In this document: positions 34,392 to 42,609 of the stretch, piece after piece
How the letters are laid out: every line of letters begins with the position of its first letter
Numbering within the stretch: position 1 is the stretch's first letter
Assembly (NCBI GenBank): GCA_028692035.1
Contig: JAQUYD010000004.1
Span: forward strand, 1 to 64,000
Origin: Oscillospiraceae bacterium
GTDB taxonomy: Bacteria; Bacillota; Clostridia; Oscillospirales; Ruminococcaceae
Reading direction: 5' to 3'
Length of the DNA stretch: 64,000 nt
The notes under the pieces: generated by a model
Database searches by the model: none
What the model was told of the DNA's origin: nothing
What the model saw: the letters and a program-made list of their open reading frames with translations, nothing else
Position numbers and translations under genes: made by a program

Positions 34392-34395
34392 ATGC

Positions 34396-34797
34396 CTATT
34401 CCCGGTGCAGGGCCAGATGTTCTTTTTCCAACTCGCCCAACAGCGCGCCAAAAGGCCAGCCCTGATTGTGGGCTGTCATCATCGCCTTAAGCTCCGCCTG
34501 CAGCCCTTCTTTCCCCATTTCGCCCAGCAGCTGCCGGACCCGCTTTTCATCCAGGCCACAAAACACAAGCGCCTGCCGGCTGGGCGTTTCGCCCTGCCAG
34601 GGCTGTTTTGCTGGAGCAAATCCCTGGCCGCCTGCCAAAAGTCCCAGCGGATCGCCAAGCCGATCGGCCGGAACCTCTTCCAGCAGGATTCCTTGGGCCT
34701 GGCACAGCGCCGCTAGCGCCTGCTCTTGCTCGGAACCGGATTCGATCCCATAGGTCAGAATCTTCTGGGGGAACGGCGTTCGGATATGTGCTTTCAT
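34396..34797 (-). CDS. DUF3783 domain protein
   Basis: The ATG at 34797 has GAGGG 6 bases upstream; an earlier ATG two codons before sits against the same site. The product is 133 residues, soluble and helical in the C-terminal half. The order of an N-terminal strand with Y-G-I, a helix, a strand with V-P-A-D-R-L, and a late H-N-Q-G-W-x-F-G-x-L-L-x-E-L-x-x-E-H resembles DUF3783, seen in clostridia. It starts 13 bases after the stop of the sugar kinase gene and so belongs to the same message. Function is unknown. Confidence 0.65.
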   Translation of the reverse strand: MKAHIRTPFPQKILTYGIESGSEQEQALAALCQAQGILLEEVPADRLGDPLGLLAGGQGFAPAKQPWQGETPSRQALVFCGLDEKRVRQLLGEMGKEGLQAELKAMMTAHNQGWPFGALLGELEKEHLALHRE

Positions 34798-34810
34798 GCT
34801 CATCCCTCTT

Positions 34811-35719
34811 TTATCTCATTTTCATTTTGGCTTCTACCGTAAGGATCTCGTCGCGATCTGCCAGCCGCCCCGCAAAAGCGGTGGCACTGCCGACGGCAAC
34901 CCCCAGATGAAGCGCGCCAAACCAGCCCCTTTTTAAAGTAAGGCCAGCCAAAAATCCCGCGAGCAAGCTGTCCCCCGCGCCGGTAGTGCCCCTGACGGCG
35001 CCTTTGGGTGCGGCCAGTTCAAAAAAATCCCCTTCAGCCGTCAATAGCGCCGCGCCGTCGCCGCCCATCGAAAGCAGGACGTTGCGTGCGCCCATCGCTT
35101 GCAGCCGGCCCGCCGCCTCTCTTGCAAAATTCGGATGGTCTTCCGCCAATCCTAACAACTGGGCCGCCTCGTGCAGATTGGGCTTGATCAGCGATGGTCT
35201 CCCCTCCAGGCTATGGCGCAGCAGTTCGCCGTCCGCGTCCACAACGGTAAAAATCTCCCGTCCAGCCAAGCGGTGCAGAATGTCCCGTATCACCGTGGAC
35301 GCCACCCCCGGCGATGCGCTCCCCCCAAAGGAGAGCACATCCCCTTTGTGCAGCCCGTCCAGCCGTTCCAGCAACCGTTGCAACTCCTGCTGCGAGACCT
35401 CCGGCCCCGGTGCGTTGATCTCCGTTTCCTGTCCGGCGCGCAACTTTACATTGACGCGGGTCTCACCGCGAACCTCCACCAGCTCTTCTTTTACGCCCTG
35501 GGTCCGCAAAAGCTGCTGAAGCCGGCGGCCAGTGTATCCCCCCGCCAGCCCCAGTGCACAATTGGGGATGCCAAGCCTTGTGAGAATCACCGACTGGCTG
35601 ATCCCCTTGCCCCCAAAGGTCGTCTGGGCGGCATCCATCCGGTTTACCTGCCCCATGCAGACGGCGGAGCCTGTCAGGACATAGTCCAACGAAGGGTTTA
35701 ACGTTACAGTGTAGATCAC
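34811..35719 (-). CDS. 1-phosphofructokinase-type sugar-phosphate kinase (PfkB family)
   Basis: The GTG at 35719 (Val-Ile-Tyr-Thr-Val-Thr-Leu) has GGAGGG 8 bases upstream and gives 302 residues, standard for FruK/LacC; the frame is open 19 codons further back. N-terminal TLNPSLDYVL and GGKGISQSVIL mark the fructose-1-phosphate/tagatose-6-phosphate kinase group. The C-terminal GTTGAGDSLLAGF carries the catalytic Asp and anion hole. It would phosphorylate fructose 1-phosphate or tagatose 6-phosphate to the 1,6-bisphosphate. No PTS or fruR neighbours are present, so the substrate is open. Confidence 0.88.
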   Translation of the reverse strand: MIYTVTLNPSLDYVLTGSAVCMGQVNRMDAAQTTFGGKGISQSVILTRLGIPNCALGLAGGYTGRRLQQLLRTQGVKEELVEVRGETRVNVKLRAGQETEINAPGPEVSQQELQRLLERLDGLHKGDVLSFGGSASPGVASTVIRDILHRLAGREIFTVVDADGELLRHSLEGRPSLIKPNLHEAAQLLGLAEDHPNFAREAAGRLQAMGARNVLLSMGGDGAALLTAEGDFFELAAPKGAVRGTTGAGDSLLAGFLAGLTLKRGWFGALHLGVAVGSATAFAGRLADRDEILTVEAKMKMR

Positions 35720-35747
35720 GGGCACGCCCTCCTTCTTATTTGGGATT

Positions 35748-35776
35748 ATTGTATCCTTTTTATGGGGAAAAGTCAA
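35748..35776 (-). promoter_or_regulatory. Promoter of the PfkB kinase-DUF3783 operon
   Basis: Read on the minus strand: TTGACT, a 17-base spacer and TACAAT, 29 bases upstream of the GTG start. Confidence 0.82.
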
Positions 35777-35955
35777 AATCCGGCTGTTTTTCGCTTAAAA
35801 TCTCCCCTTCGGCCCGGATTTATGATACAGTATTTTCAACAGGCTAATTTCTTAGCGGGATTTTAGCTGTACGGCGAACGGCTTTGTTGTATCATAGGTT
35901 TATACTGTTGTTTTTAGCGGTTCCACCGCATTGACAGCGGAAAGGAGAATCCTTT

Positions 35956-37497
35956 TTGAAAAAGCGATTGCTTTCCCGGCTGCTGCCCGACCGGCGCTGC
36001 ATTGGACAGGACGCAGCCAAAACGCTATTGATCCTTTTGAGCACCACCGCGGCCAATTTTTTCATGGCGTACATCGCGGGCGACGCCCAGAACGCTTCGG
36101 AGCTATACCTGTTATCGGTACTCCTCGTCTCTTTGTACACCACCGGATATTTCTGGGCCTTTGTATGCGCCGCCGCCGGTGTTGTGGGCACCAACTTTTT
36201 ATTCACCTATCCCTATTATGAGTTCAATTTTTCCCTTCATGGCTATCCGGTGACCTTTTTGTGTATGCTGGTGGTGGCGGGCATTGCCGGAACCCTGGCG
36301 GCGGGCATTAAGGAACAGCGGAACCTCTCGCAAATCAGGGAAGAAAAGACCCAGCAGCTCAATCGAGTAGCCCGCCAGCTGCTTTCCGCCCAAAGCGCCG
36401 AACAAATCGGCCTTTTGGCGGCTCGCTGCCTCTCGGAACTGTTGCAATGTCCCGCCTGTTTTTATCTGTCCGCCGAAACCCGCTCCCCCTTTACCTGCGG
36501 GGAAATTGGCGGCCTTTCTCCAGAACGGGAATTGGCGGCCGTGCAAACGGTTTTTACCTGCAATCAGCCGACAGGGCGGGGCTGCGAAAGGGAAAACGGG
36601 TGTGTTTTCCACTATTTTCCGGTTTTTTCCGGGCAGAAGGTTTTGGCTGTGGCGGGTATCCGGCCGGAAAGGGAACCGCTAGATGAAGACAACCGGGAAT
36701 TTTTGCAGCTGTTACTCGCCCAATTCGCCATGGCACTGGAACGGCAGCACCTTTCGGACGAACGGCAGCAGATGGTGGTGGAAAAGCAGAAGGAACAGAT
36801 GCGCGGCAACCTGCTGCGTGCCATCTCCCACGACCTGCGCACCCCGCTGACCGGTATTCTCGGCGCTAGCTCCGCCATCCTGGAGAATGGTGAACGCATC
36901 GCGCCGCAGGGCCGGCGGCAGCTGATCCAGGACATCCATGAGGACGCGGACTGGCTTTTACGCATGGTAGAAAACGTCCTTTCGGTGACCCGCATCGGCC
37001 AAGGCGCACCCAACCTGCGGAAGGTACCGGAAGCGGTGGAAGAGGTGGTGGCCCAAGCGGTTAACCGCTGCCGCAAGCGCCTGCCCGGTCTTTCCCTCAC
37101 CGTGCGGGTGCCGGACGAATTCATCATGGCACCCATGGACGGCACTTTGATTGAGCAGGTGCTGATCAACCTGATTGAAAACGCCTACAAATACGGCCGC
37201 TCCACCCAGCCCATCGAGGTCACGGTCTGTGCCGCCGGCAAAAACGCCCAATTTGTGGTGCGGGATCACGGGCCCGGCATCGCCCCGGAACGGTTACCGG
37301 CGATTTTCGAGGGATTCCTGGGTCGGGATGGGCAGGACGCCGACTCCAGCCGTGGGCTGGGGATCGGCCTTTCCATCTGCCGGTCGATCATCACCGCCCA
37401 TGGCGGCGACATCCTGGCGGAAAACGGAGCTGATGGCGGCGCCCAGTTCACTTTCACTTTGCCGTTGGAGGAGGAAACGCCCTATGCCCAACCATAA
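35956..37497 (+). CDS. Sensor histidine kinase, KdpD-like without the N-terminal KdpD/USP domains
   Basis: The 513-residue kinase begins at TTG with AAAGGAG upstream. Four membrane helices at about 22-120 match the DUF4118 sensor of KdpD. A GAF-like domain (about 140-265) follows, then HisKA with the H-box AISHDLRTPL (His292) and HATPase_c with N-E-N-A-Y-K and D-H-G-P-G-I. Full KdpD has about 350 more residues ahead of the membrane part, the K+/ATP sensing KdpD and USP domains, which are absent here. It is the partner of the response regulator that overlaps its last 14 bases. Confidence 0.88.
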   Translation: MKKRLLSRLLPDRRCIGQDAAKTLLILLSTTAANFFMAYIAGDAQNASELYLLSVLLVSLYTTGYFWAFVCAAAGVVGTNFLFTYPYYEFNFSLHGYPVTFLCMLVVAGIAGTLAAGIKEQRNLSQIREEKTQQLNRVARQLLSAQSAEQIGLLAARCLSELLQCPACFYLSAETRSPFTCGEIGGLSPERELAAVQTVFTCNQPTGRGCERENGCVFHYFPVFSGQKVLAVAGIRPEREPLDEDNREFLQLLLAQFAMALERQHLSDERQQMVVEKQKEQMRGNLLRAISHDLRTPLTGILGASSAILENGERIAPQGRRQLIQDIHEDADWLLRMVENVLSVTRIGQGAPNLRKVPEAVEEVVAQAVNRCRKRLPGLSLTVRVPDEFIMAPMDGTLIEQVLINLIENAYKYGRSTQPIEVTVCAAGKNAQFVVRDHGPGIAPERLPAIFEGFLGRDGQDADSSRGLGIGLSICRSIITAHGGDILAENGADGGAQFTFTLPLEEETPYAQP

Positions 37498-38188
37498 AAT
37501 CCTGATCGTTGAAGACGAGGAGGCCATCGCCCATGTGATGGAATCGATCCTCTCGGCCAACGGCTATACGCCGCTGCCAGCCCGAACCGGCGGCCAGGCG
37601 CTGACGCTGGCCACCGTCCACAACCCCGATTTGATCCTGTTGGATCTGGGGCTGCCGGACATCGATGGCATCGAGGTGCTGCGCCACATCCGGCAATGGG
37701 GCCAGACCCCGGTTCTGGTGGTGTCCGCCCGGGATCAGGAAAAACAAAAGGTGGAGGCGCTGGATCTTGGCGCCAACGACTACATCACCAAGCCCTTTGG
37801 CTCTTCAGAACTGCTGGCCCGTATCCGCGCCGCCCTGCGCCAACGGGCCGGGGCGCTGGATTCCAGCGCGGCCCCGCCGGAGCAGTACTCCTCCGGCGGG
37901 TTGACCGTCGATTTCGATAAACGGCAGGTCCGGGTGGACGGGCTGGACATCCATCTGACGCAGATCGAATACAAAATTGTCGAGTTTCTTGCCCGGCAGC
38001 CCGGCCGGGTGTTGACCCACGATGCCATTATGGTCTACGTCTGGGGCCCTTACCTCACCGACGACAACAAAATCCTTCGCGTCAACATGGCCAACATCCG
38101 CCGCAAGCTGGAAAAAAATCCGGCGGAACCGCGGTATATCCAGACTGAAATGGGGGTTGGCTACCGGATTGCGGACGAGGATAACTGA
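37484..38188 (+). CDS. kdpE: OmpR-family response regulator, KdpE-like
   Basis: The ATG at 37484, with TTGGAGGAGG upstream, gives 234 residues and overlaps the kinase stop. The receiver domain has acidic E-D-E near residue 10, the phosphorylated Asp54 in LLDLGLPDIDG and Lys near 103 in TKPF. A winged-helix DNA-binding domain covers about residues 130-230 (V-D-F-D-K-R-Q-V, then the R-V-N-M-A-N-I-R-R-K-L helix and Y-I-Q-T-E-M-G-V-G-Y-R). This order is typical of KdpE. The kdpFABC genes are not in the window, so the regulated genes lie elsewhere, or the pair has another job. Confidence 0.9.
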   Translation: MPNHKILIVEDEEAIAHVMESILSANGYTPLPARTGGQALTLATVHNPDLILLDLGLPDIDGIEVLRHIRQWGQTPVLVVSARDQEKQKVEALDLGANDYITKPFGSSELLARIRAALRQRAGALDSSAAPPEQYSSGGLTVDFDKRQVRVDGLDIHLTQIEYKIVEFLARQPGRVLTHDAIMVYVWGPYLTDDNKILRVNMANIRRKLEKNPAEPRYIQTEMGVGYRIADEDN

Positions 38189-38306
38189 CCAGGCCCGCGG
38201 CCGCTTTTATCCTCGCCCAGATAGAAAAAAGGCTAAAAATCCCGTTCGCTTTTTTCATTTATCTCCGGCCAGCCCTTTTTAGAAAAGGGATCCTGCATTT
38301 TTACGC

Positions 38307-38340
38307 AAAAAAGCCGCAGTCTTTTGACGGCGGCTTTTTC
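38307..38340. terminator. Terminator between convergent kdpE and nifJ
   Basis: The stem AAAAAGCCGC with GCGGCTTTTT closes a 12-base loop, with A- and T-runs on both sides. Confidence 0.82.
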
Positions 38341-38374
38341 TTGTCTGTACCGGCCCTGGGGCCGGGGCAAATCA

Positions 38375-41300
38375 TTATTCTACATCGTAGAGTTTGGACA
38401 GTCTCACCAGATGCTCGTACTTCGCCTTAGCGTTTTCAGCCGCTTTGTCGAACAGAACGTCCGCACGATCCGGGAAGGAACGGGTCAAGCTGCTGTAACG
38501 AACCTCGCCGCTGATGAACTGTTTGTAATCCGCGGTAGGAGCCTTAGAATCCAGCTGGAAGGGGTTTTTGCCATCGACAGCCAGTCTCGGGTCGAACCGC
38601 AGGTTGTTCCAGTAGCCGGACGCTACCGCGTTCTTGATCTCGGTCTGTGCCTGGCTCATGCCGGCACGGATACCGTGGTTGATACAAGGCGCGTAAGCGA
38701 TTACGATGGACGGGCCATGGTAGCTCTCCGCCTCAGTAAAGGCTTTGATGCACTGGTTGTAATCAGCGCCCATGGCAACCTGCGCTACATATACGTAACC
38801 ATAGCTCATGGCGATGGCCGCCAGATCCTTTTTCTTCACCTCTTTACCAGCAGCTGCAAACTGGGCAACCGCGCCGGTAGGTGTGGATTTGGAGGACTGG
38901 CCGCCGGTGTTGGAGTACACCTCGGTATCGAAGACCAGGATGTTCACATCCTCGCCGGAAGCAATTACATGATCCAATCCGCCGAAGCCGATATCATAAG
39001 CCCAGCCGTCGCCGCCGAAGATCCAGACAGATTTCTTGTTGAGGAAATCTTTGTACTTGAGGATATCCTGGCAGTAGGGGCAATCCGGCGTGGACTCCAA
39101 CGCTTTGACCAGCTCCTCGGTCGCAGCCTTATTGGCAGCGCCGTCGTTCGCGGTAGCCAGATATTTCTCGCAGGCCGCTTTCTTCGCGTCGGACTTGGTG
39201 ATCTTCGCCAGTTCCTCTATTTTCTCAATAGCGGCTTTGCGCATATGATCCTGAGCCAGATACATGCCGTAACCGTACTCGGCGTTGTCCTCAAACAGGG
39301 AGTTCGCCCAAGCCGGACCCTTGCCCTCTTTGTTGACGGTGTAAGGAGTGGACGGTGCGGAACCGCCCCAGATAGAAGAACAGCCGGTGGCGTTGGCAAT
39401 ATACATTCTGTCGCCGAACAGCTGGGTGACCAGCTTGGCGTACGGGGTTTCGCCGCAGCCCGCGCAAGCGCCGGAGAATTCCAGCAAAGGCTGTTTAAAC
39501 TGGCTGCCCTTGACCGTATTTTCTTTGAATTTCTCCGCAACTTCCGGTTTCGCATCAATCTGCTGACCGTAAGCGAACACATTCTGCTGCTCTCTTTGAG
39601 AATCCAGGCTCTCCATGGTGATGGCTTTGTTGCCCTTCTTGCCGGGACATACATTTGCGCAGGAGCCGCAGCCAGTACAGTCAAGCACGGAAACGGTCAT
39701 CACAAACTTCATACCGGGCATTCCGGTCATATCGGCGCTCTTGGTGCCGGCCGGCGCTTTGGCGGCTTCCTCTTCGGTCATGGCGACCGGACGGATTACC
39801 GCATGGGGGCAGACATAGGAGCAGAAGTTACACTGGATACAATTTTCGGGATTCCAAACCGGAACGTCCACAGCAACGCCGCGCTTCTCGTAAGCGGCAG
39901 AGCCCTGCGGGAAGGTACCGTCCTCAGCGCCTTTGAAAGCGGAGACAGGCAGCTCGTTGCCATGCTGATGGGTGGAGGGGATGAGGATGTTGTTGACAAA
40001 ATCCACAACCTCTTTGCGGCCGCCCTCGGCAACCGGCAGCTTATGCTCGCCAGTGGCGTTCTTCCAAGAAGAGGGAACTTCGATCTTGACCAGGCCGTCT
40101 GCGCCGCGGTCAATGGCGTCGTAGTTCATCTGGACGATTTTGTCGCCCTTTTTGCCGTAGGAAGCTTTCGCGGCGGCTTTCATGTAATCCGCAGCCTGAT
40201 CGGCCGGGATAATCTCGGCCAGTTTGAAAAACGCGGACTGCAAAACAGTGTTGATTCTGCCGCCCAGGCCGATCTCACGGCCGATCTTGATACCATCAAT
40301 GGTATAGAACTGGATGTTGTGATCCGCAATGTATTTTTTGTCTTTGTCAGGCATTCTCTTCTCGATCTCGGCCATATCCCAGCCGCAGTTGAGCAAGAAG
40401 GTGCCGCCGTCTACCAGATCCTCAACCATATCGTACTTGCCGATATAAGCCGGGTTGTGGCAGGCCACAAAGTTCGCTTTGTTGATCAGGTAGGTGGATT
40501 TAATCGGATGATCGCCGAACCGCAGATGCGAGCAGGTCAGGCCGCCAGACTTTTTAGAGTCGTAATCAAAGTACGCCTGCACGTATTTGTCGGTGTGGTC
40601 ACCGATGATCTTGATGGAGTTTTTGTTTGCGCCAACGGTACCGTCAGAGCCCAGGCCCCAGAATTTGCAGGCGGTGGTGCCCTTCGCCTGAGTATCGGGA
40701 GCGTCTTCTCTATCCAAAGACAAACCAGTCACATCGTCGCAGATGGCGATGGTGAAACGCTCTTTCGCGCCGGTCTCGGCGTTTTTATAAACCGCAAAGA
40801 TGTCTGCGGGGACGGTATCCTTGGAGCCCAAGCCGTAACGACCGGAGTAAACCGGCAGCGCGCCGTAGGGAGTGCCTCTCAAGGCCAGGATCACATCCAA
40901 GAACAGCGGCTCGCCGATGGAGCCGGGCTCTTTGGTCCTGTCCAGAACGGTCAGAGTCTTGGCGGTGGCGGGGATCGCTTTGATCAGATGCTCTTTAGAG
41001 AACGGGCGGTACAGGCGGACTTTGATGAGGCCGACTTTGCCGCCGTGGGCATTGATGTAATCGATGGTCTCTTCAATGGTGTCGCAGGCAGAGCCCATGG
41101 CAATGATGACATGCTCCGCATCCGGGGCGCCATAGTAGTTGAACAGTTTATAGTCGGTGCCAATTTTGGCGTTGACTTTGTCCATGTATTCCTCTACAAT
41201 AGCGGGCAGCGCATCGTAGTAGGGGTTGCATGCCTCACGCGCCTGGAAGAAGATATCCGGGTTTTGGGCGGTACCGCGAAGAACCGGATGATTCGGGTTT

Positions 41301-41923
41301 AGCGCGCGGTTTTTGAACGCCTGAACCGCATCCATATCCAGCATGTCACGCAGATCCTCGTCGTCCCAGATTTTAATTTTCTGGATCTCATGAGAGGTGC
41401 GGAATCCGTCGAAGAAATGCAAGAACGGCACGCGGCCTTTGATCGCGGCCAGGTGCGCCACAGCGCCCAGATCCATAACCTCCTGCGGGTTCTGCGAGCA
41501 GAGCATTGCAAAACCGGTCTGGCGGCAGGCATAGACGTCGGAATGGTCGCCGTAGATGTTCAGCGCGTGGGAAGCCACGCAACGCGCGGATACGTTGATT
41601 ACGCAGGGCAACAGCTCACCGGCGATTTTGTACATGTTGGGGATCATCAGCAAAAGGCCCTGGGAAGCGGTAAAGGTAGTGGTCAGCGCACCGCCTTGCA
41701 GCGAGCCATGTACGGTACCAGCAGCGCCGGCCTCGGACTGCATTTCAACAACCTTTACCTGTTGGCCAAACAGGTTTTTCTTTCCATCGGCAGACCATTT
41801 GTCCGTCACTTCCGCCATTACGGAAGAAGGCGTGATGGGGTAAATCGCAGCAACGTCGGTAAAGTTATACGATACATACGCCGCGGCATTGTTCCCATCC
41901 ATGGTCTTCATTTTTCTTGCCAT
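38375..41923 (-). CDS. nifJ: Pyruvate:ferredoxin (flavodoxin) oxidoreductase, single-chain
   Basis: This enzyme converts pyruvate and CoA to acetyl-CoA, CO2 and reduced ferredoxin, the central step of clostridial fermentation. At 1182 residues it has the single-polypeptide layout. Residues 1-250 are domain I (YPITPSSVMAE near 29) and 260-650 domains II-III. A ferredoxin insert has two 4Fe-4S clusters, C-x2-C-x2-C in CIQCNFC and CTGCGSC with later Cys-Pro. The TPP domain has GDGWAYDIGFGG (about residue 975), and CAGCGETPY near 825 supplies cluster ligands. GGGAGGAA precedes the ATG. It is monocistronic, with a good promoter and a leader hairpin. Confidence 0.97.
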   Translation of the reverse strand: MARKMKTMDGNNAAAYVSYNFTDVAAIYPITPSSVMAEVTDKWSADGKKNLFGQQVKVVEMQSEAGAAGTVHGSLQGGALTTTFTASQGLLLMIPNMYKIAGELLPCVINVSARCVASHALNIYGDHSDVYACRQTGFAMLCSQNPQEVMDLGAVAHLAAIKGRVPFLHFFDGFRTSHEIQKIKIWDDEDLRDMLDMDAVQAFKNRALNPNHPVLRGTAQNPDIFFQAREACNPYYDALPAIVEEYMDKVNAKIGTDYKLFNYYGAPDAEHVIIAMGSACDTIEETIDYINAHGGKVGLIKVRLYRPFSKEHLIKAIPATAKTLTVLDRTKEPGSIGEPLFLDVILALRGTPYGALPVYSGRYGLGSKDTVPADIFAVYKNAETGAKERFTIAICDDVTGLSLDREDAPDTQAKGTTACKFWGLGSDGTVGANKNSIKIIGDHTDKYVQAYFDYDSKKSGGLTCSHLRFGDHPIKSTYLINKANFVACHNPAYIGKYDMVEDLVDGGTFLLNCGWDMAEIEKRMPDKDKKYIADHNIQFYTIDGIKIGREIGLGGRINTVLQSAFFKLAEIIPADQAADYMKAAAKASYGKKGDKIVQMNYDAIDRGADGLVKIEVPSSWKNATGEHKLPVAEGGRKEVVDFVNNILIPSTHQHGNELPVSAFKGAEDGTFPQGSAAYEKRGVAVDVPVWNPENCIQCNFCSYVCPHAVIRPVAMTEEEAAKAPAGTKSADMTGMPGMKFVMTVSVLDCTGCGSCANVCPGKKGNKAITMESLDSQREQQNVFAYGQQIDAKPEVAEKFKENTVKGSQFKQPLLEFSGACAGCGETPYAKLVTQLFGDRMYIANATGCSSIWGGSAPSTPYTVNKEGKGPAWANSLFEDNAEYGYGMYLAQDHMRKAAIEKIEELAKITKSDAKKAACEKYLATANDGAANKAATEELVKALESTPDCPYCQDILKYKDFLNKKSVWIFGGDGWAYDIGFGGLDHVIASGEDVNILVFDTEVYSNTGGQSSKSTPTGAVAQFAAAGKEVKKKDLAAIAMSYGYVYVAQVAMGADYNQCIKAFTEAESYHGPSIVIAYAPCINHGIRAGMSQAQTEIKNAVASGYWNNLRFDPRLAVDGKNPFQLDSKAPTADYKQFISGEVRYSSLTRSFPDRADVLFDKAAENAKAKYEHLVRLSKLYDVE

Positions 41924-41973
41924 AGTGTTATTCCTCCCTTGAATTTCTGCATCTTAGCAGGAGCCGTCTTTGG

Positions 41974-42002
41974 GTTTGATCTGCTTGCAAACCAGATCAA
42001 AC
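41974..42002 (-). promoter_or_regulatory. Hairpin in the nifJ leader
   Basis: GTTTGATCTG and CAGATCAAAC form a 10-bp perfect inverted repeat around 9 bases. It lies about 50 bases before the start codon, inside the predicted transcript. It may stabilise the message or be a protein site; no T-run follows. Confidence 0.5.
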
Positions 42003-42025
42003 GCAGAAAAGACTTCACCTAATCG

Positions 42026-42054
42026 ATTTTATCACTTTCCGCCGCCAGTGTAAA
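42026..42054 (-). promoter_or_regulatory. Promoter of nifJ
   Basis: Read on the minus strand: TTTACA, a 17-base spacer and TAAAAT, with transcription starting about 96 bases before the ATG. Confidence 0.72.
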
Positions 42055-42160
42055 TAAGAAAACCGGTAATTTTGCGGATTGTTTACAGTTCCACAAGGAA
42101 ACTGCGAACTTTGTGCCGTTTTTGTGCCATTGGCTGCAAAAAGCAGCGCCAGGGCGGCTT

Positions 42161-42412
42161 TTATCCCTTTAAGCCGCGGGCCTGGCGATCCATATCTTCC
42201 ACCACAATATCATGGATTTCTCCTAAAGAAGCGCAGTATTCCAGCACTTCCCACGGCTTGTTGGTGTGGAAATGGATTTTGATCAGGTCTTCATCCCCCA
42301 CCGCTAACAGGCAGTCACCCTCGAAGTGTTCCGTGAAATAGTCGTTGATCGCGTCCTCATCCAGATTTTCCCCTTCAATCAGAAGCTGGGTGTCGTATCG
42401 AAACTCAATCAT
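42161..42412 (-). CDS. Small FakA/YloV C-terminal-like protein (kinase to dihydroxyacetone kinase)
   Basis: This 83-residue protein has the segment V-G-D-E-D-L-I-K-I-H-F-H-T-N-K-P-W-E-V-L-E-Y, which matches the part of FakA/YloV and DAK-phosphatase-like proteins that precedes their last helix. Here it stands alone, without a kinase domain. Relatives carry the label kinase to dihydroxyacetone kinase, which should not be taken as an activity. GGAG lies before the ATG. It may be a regulatory subunit or a stray domain. It is transcribed in the same direction as nifJ and sits upstream of the nifJ promoter. Confidence 0.7.
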   Translation of the reverse strand: MIEFRYDTQLLIEGENLDEDAINDYFTEHFEGDCLLAVGDEDLIKIHFHTNKPWEVLEYCASLGEIHDIVVEDMDRQARGLKG

Positions 42413-42503
42413 TGGTTTCTCCTTTCGGCGGCCGCTTAAAAGGTAGCCTTTTCTTTATTCTACATCGGTTTGGCGCTTTTTTCAACGGATCCGCCAGCAA
42501 TAT

Positions 42504-42532
42504 TTGACGAATGACATACCCTGTAGTATACT
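42504..42532 (+). promoter_or_regulatory. Promoter of the CNNM/CBS gene
   Basis: TTGACG, a 17-base spacer and TATACT, about 80 bases before the start codon. Confidence 0.85.
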
Positions 42533-42609
42533 AATCTGTAATTATGGGCGTTGCCCGCTGCTCCCAGAGCAGCAATTCGATCGATTTATTTAAGGAGGAC
42601 AATTTCACA

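Noticed and set aside
38324-41302. 992-codon open frame on the plus strand, antisense to nifJ
   Set aside because: The real nifJ frame lies on the other strand with complete domains. Long antisense frames arise in GC-rich genes because stops are rare; there is no ribosome site or recognisable domain.
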